From assembly GCA_016880375.1 (NCBI GenBank), contig JAEHDO010000122.1:1-7598 (forward strand): DNA of 7,598 nucleotides, written 5' to 3'. The position numbers and the translations under genes are program-made. The notes below the pieces were generated by a model, which made no database searches, was not told where the DNA came from, and saw only the letters and a program-made list of their open reading frames with translations. The stretch is from Betaproteobacteria bacterium. Lineage in GTDB: Bacteria > Pseudomonadota > Gammaproteobacteria > Burkholderiales > Rhodocyclaceae. Positions 1 through 7,276 of the stretch are shown here, one piece after another. Position 1 is the stretch's first letter; the number at the start of each line of letters is the position of its first letter.

Positions 1-578
1 AGCTGTTCAACGTCAGCCTCGACCCCATCCCCAACAAGCCGTATTTCCAGAGCATCGAGGTTGCCACTCACATCGACGTTGCCATCGCCGCGCGCCTGGC
101 GGAGATGACCGTCGAGGAGTTTCTCGCTCTCAACCCGGCCTACAACCGGCCGGTCATCCTCGACAAGGGTGGCACCAGCATCGTCCTGCCGGCCGAGAAG
201 GTCGACGTTTTCCTCTCCAATATCGAAGCGCACGACAAGCCGCTGACCAGCTGGCAGGCCTACACCATCAAAAAGGGTGAGAGCCTGGACAGCGTGGCAA
301 AGAAGCATGGCCTGACGACGGCCAGACTCAGGCAGGTTAACGGCATCAGCGCGAAGATGCGCATCGTCCCCGGACACACGCTGCTGGTCCCGGCCAAGGG
401 AGGGGCTGCCGCAGACAACCTGCTCTCCGTCAATCTTCCCGTGGCCACACCGACGACCCGCAAGGCGCCTGGCAAAAGCGGCAAAAAGGCTGCAGGCAAG
501 GGCGGCAAGAAGCCAGCCGCCAAAAAACGCGCGCCGGCGAAGACCGTCACCAAACAGCAGTCTCCCCCCGGGAACTGA
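1..578 (+). CDS. mltD: Membrane-bound lytic murein transglycosylase D, C-terminal part (5' end outside window)
   Basis: The first whole codon is at position 3 and TGA is at 576-578, giving 191 visible residues. MltD enzymes cleave the glycan strands of peptidoglycan in the periplasm, leaving 1,6-anhydro-muramyl ends. The catalytic SLT domain lies upstream and is not visible. What is seen is the segment that follows the catalytic domain in MltD (pattern IDVAIAARLAEM...LNPAYNRPV...IVLPAEKV). A LysM peptidoglycan-binding domain follows at about 261-392 (YTIKKGESLDSVAKKHGL, then QVNGIS and IVPGHTLLVP). Only one LysM is evident, whereas E. coli MltD has two. The last ~40 residues (about 462-554) are rich in Lys, Ala and Gly, resembling a histone H1-like tail, and are probably disordered and strongly basic. 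The gene converges on the transporter operon, with 7 bases between the stop codons. Family assignment is firm; the role of the tail is unknown. Confidence 0.88.
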   Translation, partial: LFNVSLDPIPNKPYFQSIEVATHIDVAIAARLAEMTVEEFLALNPAYNRPVILDKGGTSIVLPAEKVDVFLSNIEAHDKPLTSWQAYTIKKGESLDSVAKKHGLTTARLRQVNGISAKMRIVPGHTLLVPAKGGAAADNLLSVNLPVATPTTRKAPGKSGKKAAGKGGKKPAAKKRAPAKTVTKQQSPPGN

Positions 579-585
579 TCTCGCT

Positions 586-2601
586 TTATTCGTATAGGAA
601 GCAGCGCACGCTGCGTGCCCCGCCGAGCAGCGTTTCGGCGGGGTAGGCTCTCGTGCACTGCGGCATTACCCGTGGGCAACGCGGATGGAAATGACAGCCG
701 GCGGGCGGATGGGCCGGCGAGGGCATGTCTCCGCCGAGGACAATGAGCGGGCGGCCCTTCGCCGCATCGATGCGCGGCACGGCGGAAAGCAAGGCCTCCG
801 TGTAGGGGTGCTGCGGATGGCGCAGGATGTCCTCCACCGTGCCACGCTCGACTATGCGTCCGAGGTACATCACCGCCACCTCGTGTGCGAGGTACTCGAC
901 GACCGCAATGTTATGGGTGATGAAGAGATAGGCGAGCCCGAACGAAGCCTGCAGATCCTTCAGCAGGTTGAGGATCTGCGCCTGCACGGAGACATCGAGC
1001 GCACTCGTCGGCTCGTCGCAGATCAGCAGACGCGGCGCAACCGCCAGGGCGCGGGCAATGGCGATGCGCTGCCGCTGCCCTCCGGAAAACTCGTGCGGGT
1101 AGCGCCCGCGCATGGCCGCCGTGAGGCCGACCCGCTCGAGCAGCGCACCGATCCGGCCTTCACGCGATTCCGAGGCGGATGCCGGGCCGAAGGCGGTCAT
1201 GCCCTCCTCGATGATATCGCCGACGCGCATGCGCGGATCGAGCGAGGCGTAGGGATCCTGGAACACGATCTGCATTGCGCTGCGCAGGCGGCGCAGCCGC
1301 TCGGCGGGCAACGTCGTCAGCTCCTCCCCGTCGAAGCGCACGCTGCCGCCGCTCGGCCGCAACAGTTGCAGGATGGCCTTGCCGGCAGTCGTCTTGCCGC
1401 AGCCGGATTCGCCCACCAGTGCCAGCGTACGGCCCAAAGTCAGCCCCAGCGAGACGCCGTCGACTGCCTTGACATGGCCGGCAACCCGCTTGAATAAGCC
1501 CATGCGGATGGGGAAATGCACCTTCAGGTCGGTCACCTCAAGCAGGGGCGGAACACCCCCCCGTACTTCGAGCGGCAGCGGCGCGACATGAGGCGGCGGC
1601 GCCTCCCCGGCTGAATCGCTGCGGCTGCCGCTCGCCGCCGACGAATCGTAGAGGTGGCAGCGTACGGTGTGTCCTGCGGCCGCCTCATGCCAGGCCGGCA
1701 CCTCGTTGCGGCAGCGCGCCCATGCGCTCGGGCAGCGCTCGGCGAAGCGGCAGCCGGCGAAGATCGTCGTCAACGGCGGGACGCTGCCCGGAATGGTTTC
1801 CAGGACACCGCCGCGGCGCGCCGGACGGGGCAGCGCGGCAAATAGCTTGCGCGAATAGGGATGGCGGGCGCATGCGAAGAAGGATTGGCGCTCGGCAACC
1901 TCGACCAGCTCGCCTGCATACATGACGCCGACCCGCTGCGCCAGTTGCGAAACGATGCCGAGATCATGGGTGATCAGCAGCATGCCCATGCCGCGGCTGC
2001 GCTGCAGTTGGCCGAGCAAATCGAGCACCTGCGCCTGAATGGTAACGTCGAGGGCAGTGGTCGGCTCGTCGGCGATCAGCAGGCCGGGGTTGCCGGCCAG
2101 CGCCATGGCGATCATGACGCGCTGCTTCATGCCGCCCGAGAGCTGAAAGGGATATTCGTCGAGCCGTCGTGCCGGATCGGGAATGCCCACCGAGGTAACC
2201 AGCTCCAGGGCGCGCCGGCGCACGGCGTCCCCCGACAGCGAGGCATGCCGCTCCAGCACCTCGACGATCTGCTGGCCGACGGTGAGTACCGGATTGAGGC
2301 TGGTGGCGGGCTCCTGGAAGATCATCGCCATCTCGCGGCCGCGCACCCCCCGCATCTCCGACTCCGAGAGCGCCAGCAGGTCACGCCCGCCCAGCAGCAC
2401 GCGGCCGCCGACGATGGCCCCGGCATCGGGCAGCAGGCGCATCAGCGAGAGGGCGGTCATCGACTTGCCACAGCCGGATTCGCCCAGCAGCGCAAAGGTC
2501 TCCCCGGGCGCAAGCTCGAAGGACACGTCGTCGACTGCGCGGACGTCGCCCGAAGGACTTGCCAGGAAAGTGCGCAGGGATTCGACGCGCAACAGGCTCA
2601 T
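586..2601 (-). CDS. Fused double ATP-binding protein of a peptide-type ABC importer (YejF-like, 671 aa)
   Basis: This cytoplasmic subunit hydrolyses ATP to power import. Two complete nucleotide-binding domains lie in one chain. The first has Walker A GESGCGKS (40-47), Q-loop Gln96, signature LSGGMKQR (154-161), Walker B LLIADEPT (174-181) and His212. The second has GESGCGKT (397-404), Gln448, FSGGQRQR (505-512), LLICDEPT (525-532) and His563. Both therefore look catalytically competent. Each is followed by the oligopeptide-transporter C-terminal region with four cysteines (284, 290, 297, 315 and 636, 642, 649, 667), a pattern that binds an iron-sulfur cluster in some relatives. A Ser/Pro-rich linker (about 316-352) joins the halves. 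E. coli YejF is similarly fused but shorter (about 530 aa). The start is set by the ATGA overlap with the upstream permease stop and an AGGGA site; the frame stays open for another kilobase upstream. It is the last gene of the operon. Confidence 0.93.
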   Translation of the reverse strand: MSLLRVESLRTFLASPSGDVRAVDDVSFELAPGETFALLGESGCGKSMTALSLMRLLPDAGAIVGGRVLLGGRDLLALSESEMRGVRGREMAMIFQEPATSLNPVLTVGQQIVEVLERHASLSGDAVRRRALELVTSVGIPDPARRLDEYPFQLSGGMKQRVMIAMALAGNPGLLIADEPTTALDVTIQAQVLDLLGQLQRSRGMGMLLITHDLGIVSQLAQRVGVMYAGELVEVAERQSFFACARHPYSRKLFAALPRPARRGGVLETIPGSVPPLTTIFAGCRFAERCPSAWARCRNEVPAWHEAAAGHTVRCHLYDSSAASGSRSDSAGEAPPPHVAPLPLEVRGGVPPLLEVTDLKVHFPIRMGLFKRVAGHVKAVDGVSLGLTLGRTLALVGESGCGKTTAGKAILQLLRPSGGSVRFDGEELTTLPAERLRRLRSAMQIVFQDPYASLDPRMRVGDIIEEGMTAFGPASASESREGRIGALLERVGLTAAMRGRYPHEFSGGQRQRIAIARALAVAPRLLICDEPTSALDVSVQAQILNLLKDLQASFGLAYLFITHNIAVVEYLAHEVAVMYLGRIVERGTVEDILRHPQHPYTEALLSAVPRIDAAKGRPLIVLGGDMPSPAHPPAGCHFHPRCPRVMPQCTRAYPAETLLGGARSVRCFLYE
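601..643. other. Two inverted repeats just past mltD, inside the ATPase gene end
   Basis: The stronger repeat has a perfect 9-base stem, CCCCGCCGA (618-626) pairing with TCGGCGGGG (635-643), around an 8-base loop. A smaller one, GCAGC (601-605) with GCTGC (610-614), lies between it and the stop codons. They are placed where mltD transcription should end, but no T-tract follows on either strand, so they are not classical intrinsic terminators. They may simply reflect GC-rich coding sequence, or slow polymerase for Rho or protect the mltD 3' end. Confidence 0.3.
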
Positions 2602-4034
2602 GTCGTTTGTCCCTGCGCAGAGAGCGTGATGCGCCGGCCCGCCAGGCGCGGATCGAAGGCATCGCGCACCGCATCGGAAAAGAGATTGGCCGCCAGTACC
2701 AGGACGAACATGAAGGCGAAGGCGGCCACCAGCGACCACCAGACGACCGGCTCGCGCGCCAGCTCCAGGCGCGCGGTGTTGATCATCGTGCCGAAGCTGA
2801 TGGTGCTGGGGTCGACGCCGATGCCGATGTAGGACAGCACCGCCTCGGCCAGCACCAGCCCCGAGAAATCCATCACCACCGCAATCAGCACGATGTGCAT
2901 GACGTTGGGCAGGATGTGGCGGCCCATGATGCGCACCGACGAGGCGCCGAAGGCCTGCGCCGCCTGGACATACTCCAGTTCGCGCAGCTTCAGGGTTTCC
3001 GCCCGCAGCAGCCGGCACAGACCCGTCCAGCTGGTCACGCCGAGAATGAGGCACAGCGCCAGCAGGCGCGCATCCGCGCGCTGGGCGGAGGTGGCGAACC
3101 AGTCCGGGTGGGTGTCGATCACGACCTGCATCATCAGCACCGAGGCGGCGATGAGCAACACGCCGGGAATAGAATTCAGGGTCGTGTAGAGGTACTGGAT
3201 GACATCGTCCACCCAGCCGCCGAGGTAACCGGCGACGATGCCCAGCGCCACCGCGAAGGGCAGCATGGCCAGCGTGGTGACGGTGCCGATGACCAGTCCG
3301 GTGCGGATGCTCTTCAGGGTGAGATAGAGCACGTCCTGGCCGACCTTGTCGGTGCCGAAGACATGGTAGCCGCCGGCGAGCGCGATGACCGGGCCGCCAA
3401 GCAGCAGCAGTCCCGCCAGCGTGACCAGCACCGCGTTCCAGGCGAAATGGGTTTCGCCGCGCCGGATGCGGCGCCAGGCCGTCTGCCAGCGAACGCCCCA
3501 GCGCACGGCCGCCGCCTGCACCGCGATCGCGGCAAAAGTCAGTCCCGCCAGCACGGCAAGGGCGAGCCCGCGCACTATCCTGCCTGCCACGTCTTGCGCC
3601 CAATCCTCTGCGGGATCACCGAGATGCGCGCCGCCGTGCCTGAGCCGCGGAAAAATCCGCGCCTGCGTGCCGTCCGGCAATTCCACGGTTTCCCGGGCAT
3701 AGAGATGGGTAGCCAGGGGCGCGGAATAGGTCTTCTCGGTAGCGGCCTTCAGGGGCTGCAGCAGCGCATCGAGCGCGCTGCGCACCTCGCTGCTGTAGCC
3801 ATTGGCCGGCTTGCCGGCAACCGCCTCGAGGCGCGGCCGGTAATGCAAGGAGTCGAGAAGGCCAATCAGGATGTAGGCCGCCAGCACGGTCAGCGCCGCC
3901 ATGCCGGCGCGGCTCTCGCCGACGCGCCGCCACGAAGCCAGCAGGTATTCTCGACGGCTGACATAGAAGCCAGCCGCCGCCCCGCAGGCGACGAGCAGGA
4001 AGACCAGGGCGTCGGTCCACAGAATAATCGGCAT
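2598..4034 (-). CDS. OppC/YejE-type inner-membrane permease with enlarged N-terminal region (478 aa)
   Basis: This is one of two pore-forming subunits of the importer. The C-terminal ~260 residues are a standard BPD_transp_1 permease. They contain the segment HVFGTDKVGQDV (224-235) that begins the core of OppC-type proteins, the ATPase-docking EAA loop (about 354-377, EYVQAAQAFGAS then RHILPN), GIGVDPSTISFGTMI (404-418) and a terminal DPRLAGR. The family is usually 290-350 aa, so this protein carries roughly 130-180 extra residues at its N-terminus. They comprise hydrophobic helices at about 3-23, 43-60 and 153-176 and a hydrophilic loop at 61-150, followed by a fourth helix at 200-220. The start at 4034 overlaps the previous stop as TGATG and has a GTGAGG site 8 bases upstream. 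The frame is open much further upstream, so this junction, not ORF length, sets the start. Its TGA overlaps the ATPase start. Confidence 0.9.
   Translation of the reverse strand: MPIILWTDALVFLLVACGAAAGFYVSRREYLLASWRRVGESRAGMAALTVLAAYILIGLLDSLHYRPRLEAVAGKPANGYSSEVRSALDALLQPLKAATEKTYSAPLATHLYARETVELPDGTQARIFPRLRHGGAHLGDPAEDWAQDVAGRIVRGLALAVLAGLTFAAIAVQAAAVRWGVRWQTAWRRIRRGETHFAWNAVLVTLAGLLLLGGPVIALAGGYHVFGTDKVGQDVLYLTLKSIRTGLVIGTVTTLAMLPFAVALGIVAGYLGGWVDDVIQYLYTTLNSIPGVLLIAASVLMMQVVIDTHPDWFATSAQRADARLLALCLILGVTSWTGLCRLLRAETLKLRELEYVQAAQAFGASSVRIMGRHILPNVMHIVLIAVVMDFSGLVLAEAVLSYIGIGVDPSTISFGTMINTARLELAREPVVWWSLVAAFAFMFVLVLAANLFSDAVRDAFDPRLAGRRITLSAQGQTT
2610..2614 (-). promoter_or_regulatory. Ribosome binding site setting the start of the double ATPase
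   Basis: On the minus strand AGGGA lies 8 bases before the ATG at 2601, within the last codons of the OppC-type permease. Together with the ATGA overlap it identifies the true start inside a frame that stays open to about 3603. Confidence 0.65.
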
Positions 4035-5011
4035 CACTGCAGCCTCACGCGCGGATCGACCAGGGTATAGGACAGGTCCGTCAGCAGCAGGCCGATGATG
4101 TAGAGCACCGAGCCGATGAAGACCATCGAACGCACCACCGCAAAGTCCTGCGCATTGATGGCATCGATGGTGTACGAACCCAGGCCGGGGATGCCGAAGA
4201 AGGACTCGATGATGAGCGATCCCATGAAGAGCAGCGGGATCACCACAACAACGCCGGTCAGGATCGGAATCATGGCGTTCTTCAGCACGTGTCGGAACAG
4301 CACGGCCAATTCCGAAAGCCCCTTGGCGCGCGCCGTGCGCACATAGTCCTTGCCGATTTCCTCGAGGAAGATGGTGCGGTACCAGCGCGTGCTGCTGCCG
4401 ATGCCGGCCGCCACGCTGATCAGCACAGGCAGAAGCAGGAAGCGCGCGGCATCCAGCCCGCCGGCGTAGCCCGAGATCGGCACCAGGTGCCAGATCTTGC
4501 TCACTAAATACTGCCCGCCAATGATGTAGAACAGGCTGGAAATCGACATCATGGCGACGCAGGCCACCACGCCCCAGAAGTCGAGATAGGTGGCGCGGAA
4601 GAAGGCCAGCATGAGCGCAAAGGACACTGTGACGAACAAGCCAAGCAGGAAGACCGGCAAGGCGATGGCCAGGCTCGGGCCCATGCGCGTCTTGATCTCG
4701 TGCCCGATGTCGCGCCCGTCGTCGGCGCGTCCGAAGTCGAAGACGAAGAGCTTCACCGACTTCTCGAAAAAGATGGTGTGCGTGAGCTTGCCGGCACCCT
4801 CGGCCGCCTCGTTGTAGAGCAGCGGCTTGTCGTAGCCCCGCTCCGCCTTCCACTTCTGGATCGCCTCCGGCGTGACGCGCTTGATGCCGAGTTGCATGCG
4901 CGCCATGTCGTCGGGCGTGTTGACGACGAAGAACAGCGTGAAGGTGAGAAGGTTCACACCCACCAGGATCGGCAGGGCGTAGAGCAGGCGGCGGAAAATG
5001 TAGACCAGCAT
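4034..5011 (-). CDS. OppB/YejB-type inner-membrane permease (325 aa)
   Basis: This subunit pairs with the OppC-type permease to form the transmembrane channel. It begins with the typical OppB N-terminus (MLVYIFRRLLYALPILVGVN), one hydrophobic helix, then a periplasmic stretch (about 31-110). Five further hydrophobic segments follow at about 115-138, 147-168, 190-206, 246-268 and 293-313. The ATPase-docking EAA loop is at about 216-247 (LEEIGKDYVRTARAKGLS then FRHVLKNAM). The family C-terminal signature is at 271-325 (FFGIPGLGSYTIDAI...YTLVDPRVRLQ). The length of 325 aa is normal. The start shares one base with the lipoprotein stop (TAATG), and the stop shares one base with the next gene's start (TGATG), so it is probably translated by coupling. 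The ribosome site in front is weak, which fits coupling. The substrate cannot be deduced from this subunit. Confidence 0.93.
   Translation of the reverse strand: MLVYIFRRLLYALPILVGVNLLTFTLFFVVNTPDDMARMQLGIKRVTPEAIQKWKAERGYDKPLLYNEAAEGAGKLTHTIFFEKSVKLFVFDFGRADDGRDIGHEIKTRMGPSLAIALPVFLLGLFVTVSFALMLAFFRATYLDFWGVVACVAMMSISSLFYIIGGQYLVSKIWHLVPISGYAGGLDAARFLLLPVLISVAAGIGSSTRWYRTIFLEEIGKDYVRTARAKGLSELAVLFRHVLKNAMIPILTGVVVVIPLLFMGSLIIESFFGIPGLGSYTIDAINAQDFAVVRSMVFIGSVLYIIGLLLTDLSYTLVDPRVRLQ
4043..4048 (-). promoter_or_regulatory. Ribosome binding site setting the start of the OppC-type permease
   Basis: On the minus strand GTGAGG sits 8 bases before the ATG at 4034, inside the end of the preceding permease gene. 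It fixes this start even though the reading frame continues open for about 1.1 kb upstream. Confidence 0.6.
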
Positions 5012-7191
5012 TACACTCTGCCCCGCGATTGCTCACGGCGCCGCCAACTCCACACCGCCGGCGCCGCGCCGGCAGCGAGGACGGCGGCGAGCAGGCCCAG
5101 TGGCCAGAGCACCGGCCGGTTCCATTCGGCACGCAGGCCCTCGCGCAGCGTGACGTCGATCTTCTTGTACTTGAGGCCGTTGCGCGCCATGTTGTTCGGC
5201 TTGAGGTTGGATACCCAGCCGTGGTTCAGGCTGTAATCCTTCGGATGGAAACCGAATGACCAGGGCGCGTCCTCCTGCAGGATGACCAACATGCGGTCGA
5301 TCAGCGCCTGCCGTGCCGGGCCGTTCTCCATGTGCTTCACCTGCTGGAAGAGCCGGTCGTATTCCGGGTTGGCGTAGTTGGCGGCATTCTCGCCCTGGAA
5401 TTTGGCGCGGCTTTGCGGACCGTGGAACAGGAAAAGGAAATTCTCCGGATCGGGGTAATCGGCGTTCCAGCCCCAGACGAAGATCTGCGCCGCGCCCTTG
5501 CGCACCTTTTCCTGGAAGCGGTTGTAGTCGGTGCCGCGGATCTCCAACTGGATGTCAAGCTTGGCAAACTGCTTGCGGTACCAATCGAGGCGCGGTTTGT
5601 CGCCGGGGCCGCGGTCGGTCGTGTCGAAATACAATACCAGCGGCTGCCCGGATTTCTCGTCGCGGCCGCCGGGAAAGCCGGCTTCTGCGAGCAGCCGTTT
5701 CGCCGTGTCGACTGGTTTCCGCCGAGGCGCACCGCCCACCCAGTCATACACCACCGGGTTCATGCCGACCTGGCCGGTGCGCAAGCCGAAGATGCCGGGC
5801 GGAATCGGTCCCTGCGCGGGGATGCCGCGGCCGTTGGCGAAGATGGAGATGAATTCCTCCCAGTCGATGGCAATGGATATGGCCTGGCGCAGTTTCCTCG
5901 CCCGTGCGCGGGTTTCGGCGTCGGCCTGGCTGCCGCCGACCACCGGATCGAGCCAGTTGAAGGCGAAATAGCGCGTCGCCGTGCCGACCGAGGTTTCCAG
6001 CCGGATGCCCTTCGCCGCCATCTCCGGCGACACGCCGGCCTCGCCCTCTACCGACAGGCGCACGGCCTGGTCGAAGCTGTCCGAACTGATGCCGGAAAAG
6101 TCGTAGTAGCCTTGCAGGAACTTGTTCCAGTAGGGAATGCCCTCGCGCTCGCGTGAAAACACCACCATGTCGATGAAAGGCATGCGCTTGCCGGCATCCG
6201 CGAAAAGCCCGGCGGCATCGCCTTCCTCCCCCTCGTCAGGGTAGGCTTCTCCGCGAAAGTTCGGATTGCGTTCCAGCACCATGCGCGCATTGGGATTGTT
6301 TTCGGTGAGCATATAAGGGCCGGTCCCGACCGGATACCAGTCGAGCGTCAGGTTTTTCTCGGCCATGCCCGGCTGGGCGAAGAAACGGTCGGCCTCGACC
6401 GGCACGGGGGCAAAGAAGTTCATCGCCAGCCAGTAGGCGAACTGCGGATAACGACCCTTGATAAGAATGCGGTAAGTATATTTGTCGACCGCCTCGACCC
6501 CTGCCAGCGGAAATTGCGACAGATCAAGCCAGGCATTCCCCCTGCCCGCAGCGGCGAGCGCGGCGTCCTCGGTCTTGAGACGCTCGGCGAACGCCTTCAG
6601 GCCGACAATGTACTCGCTCATCAGGCCAAAAATCGGTGAATGCAGGCGCGGGTGCGCCAGCCGCTTGACCTGGTAGACGTAGTCGTCCGCGGTCAACTCG
6701 CGCGTGCCCGTTTTCGGAAAGTCTCCCAGCGCGAATATGCTGCGTAGATCCTCGCGTGTCAGTTCATGATAGAGCAGCTTGCCCGAGTCGTCGCGCGCAA
6801 AGGCGGGGTGCGGCTGGAAAAGGATGCCCGGACGAATACGGATTTCATAGACCGAGTAGGCAAGCCGCGGCGAATCGGCTGCCACGGGACGACCTGCAGC
6901 GTCCTCGTAGCGCGGCCGCGGCAGGGCCTCGGCCGTCAGCGGCACCAGCGTGTAGGGGCGCTTCAGATAATGGTACTGCAGGGGCGGCTCATAGACCTGC
7001 GAATTGAACTCGGACTCGTCCTCGCTGTAGGACTGCACCGGGTCGAGATGCTTGGGCCGCTCGGTAAAGGCGCCGTAGAGGATGTTCCTGCCAGCCTCCT
7101 GCGCGGGATAGGGATTGTTCCAGACCTCGCCGCAGCCGGAAAGAAACACGGCAACGACCAGCAACCAGGCATGCATCGGAGAATCGCGCAT
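5011..7191 (-). CDS. Family 5 extracellular substrate-binding lipoprotein with C-terminal membrane helix (726 aa)
   Basis: This periplasmic receptor delivers substrate, probably peptides, to the permeases. It belongs to the SBP_bac_5 (OppA/DppA/YejA) family, shown by ERPKHLDPV (44-52), PVGTGPYML (287-295), the AIDWEEF...GIPAQGPIPPGIFG region (441-469) and WGWNADYPDPENFLFLFHG (573-591). The N-terminus is a lipoprotein signal ending in the lipobox LSGC, with Cys20 as the lipidated residue if translation starts at 7191. Met6 (start at 7176) is an alternative that still keeps the lipobox. The predicted promoter would leave only about 3 bases before the first ATG and about 18 before the second, and neither has a clear ribosome site. 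At 726 aa it is longer than typical members (500-600 aa). Unusually, residues about 694-715 form a hydrophobic helix followed by RRREQSRGR, suggesting a second membrane anchor. It is the first gene of the operon. Substrate is unknown; muropeptides or other peptides are possible. Confidence 0.92.
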   Translation of the reverse strand: MRDSPMHAWLLVVAVFLSGCGEVWNNPYPAQEAGRNILYGAFTERPKHLDPVQSYSEDESEFNSQVYEPPLQYHYLKRPYTLVPLTAEALPRPRYEDAAGRPVAADSPRLAYSVYEIRIRPGILFQPHPAFARDDSGKLLYHELTREDLRSIFALGDFPKTGTRELTADDYVYQVKRLAHPRLHSPIFGLMSEYIVGLKAFAERLKTEDAALAAAGRGNAWLDLSQFPLAGVEAVDKYTYRILIKGRYPQFAYWLAMNFFAPVPVEADRFFAQPGMAEKNLTLDWYPVGTGPYMLTENNPNARMVLERNPNFRGEAYPDEGEEGDAAGLFADAGKRMPFIDMVVFSREREGIPYWNKFLQGYYDFSGISSDSFDQAVRLSVEGEAGVSPEMAAKGIRLETSVGTATRYFAFNWLDPVVGGSQADAETRARARKLRQAISIAIDWEEFISIFANGRGIPAQGPIPPGIFGLRTGQVGMNPVVYDWVGGAPRRKPVDTAKRLLAEAGFPGGRDEKSGQPLVLYFDTTDRGPGDKPRLDWYRKQFAKLDIQLEIRGTDYNRFQEKVRKGAAQIFVWGWNADYPDPENFLFLFHGPQSRAKFQGENAANYANPEYDRLFQQVKHMENGPARQALIDRMLVILQEDAPWSFGFHPKDYSLNHGWVSNLKPNNMARNGLKYKKIDVTLREGLRAEWNRPVLWPLGLLAAVLAAGAAPAVWSWRRREQSRGRV

Positions 7192-7200
7192 CGTGCGAAG

Positions 7201-7229
7201 AGTGTAGCCGAAGGGCCAATTGGCGTCAT
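7201..7229 (-). promoter_or_regulatory. Candidate promoter for the ABC transporter operon
   Basis: Read on the minus strand, ATGACG (7224-7229, 4 of 6 matches to the -35 consensus) is followed after exactly 17 bases by TACACT (7201-7206, 4 of 6 matches to -10). Transcription would start near 7194, about 3 bases before the ATG at 7191 and 18 before the ATG at 7176. Its -35 overlaps the fabI -35 candidate. Both boxes are imperfect, so this is tentative. Confidence 0.35.
7215..7224. promoter_or_regulatory. 10-base perfect palindrome between divergent promoters, possible operator
   Basis: GCCAATTGGC reads identically on both strands and spans the fabI -35 candidate, within the spacer of the opposite promoter. 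A bound regulator here could affect both directions. A 10-base palindrome can arise by chance, and I recognise no known operator in it. Confidence 0.2.
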
Positions 7230-7249
7230 CTGCGGCGCTCCGCTATAAT
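7220..7249 (+). promoter_or_regulatory. Sigma-70-type promoter for fabI
   Basis: A perfect -10 hexamer TATAAT lies at 7244-7249, with a -35 candidate TTGGCG at 7220-7225 (4 of 6 matches) and an 18-base spacer. Transcription would start near 7256, giving a leader of about 20 bases before the fabI ATG at 7277. AT-rich consensus of this quality is rare in this GC-rich DNA. The -10 is clear; the -35 is less certain. Confidence 0.7.
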
Positions 7250-7276
7250 CACGCAGTCATTTTACGGGATTCGACG

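Noticed and set aside
618..643. Intrinsic terminator for mltD
   Set aside because: The stem is strong but no run of T follows on either strand, so it was kept only as an inverted repeat.
260..679. Minus-strand open frame opposite mltD and the ATPase end
   Set aside because: It is the complement of the lysine-rich MltD tail and LysM domain; composition and overlap argue against a gene.
685..1497. Plus-strand open frame (270 codons) opposite the second ATPase domain
   Set aside because: It shadows the conserved nucleotide-binding domain and has no ribosome site or domain of its own; the same holds for the frames at 1861-2832 and 5332-6156.
2602..3603. Upstream open extension of the ATPase frame (would give a 1005-residue protein)
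   Set aside because: The extension is an Arg/Gly/Ala-rich translation antisense-like in composition and overlaps the well-supported OppC-type permease. The ATGA junction and AGGGA site mark the true start at 2601.
2559..4070. Long plus-strand open frame (503 codons) opposite the permease and ATPase start
   Set aside because: It is rich in His, Gln, Arg and Ala, has no recognisable domain, and lies antisense to a conserved permease. GC-rich codon bias on one strand commonly leaves the opposite frame open.
4035..5132. Upstream open extension of the OppC-type permease frame (would give 844 residues)
   Set aside because: It overlaps the OppB-type permease on the same strand, has no domain resemblance, and the TGATG junction with a GTGAGG site supports 4034.
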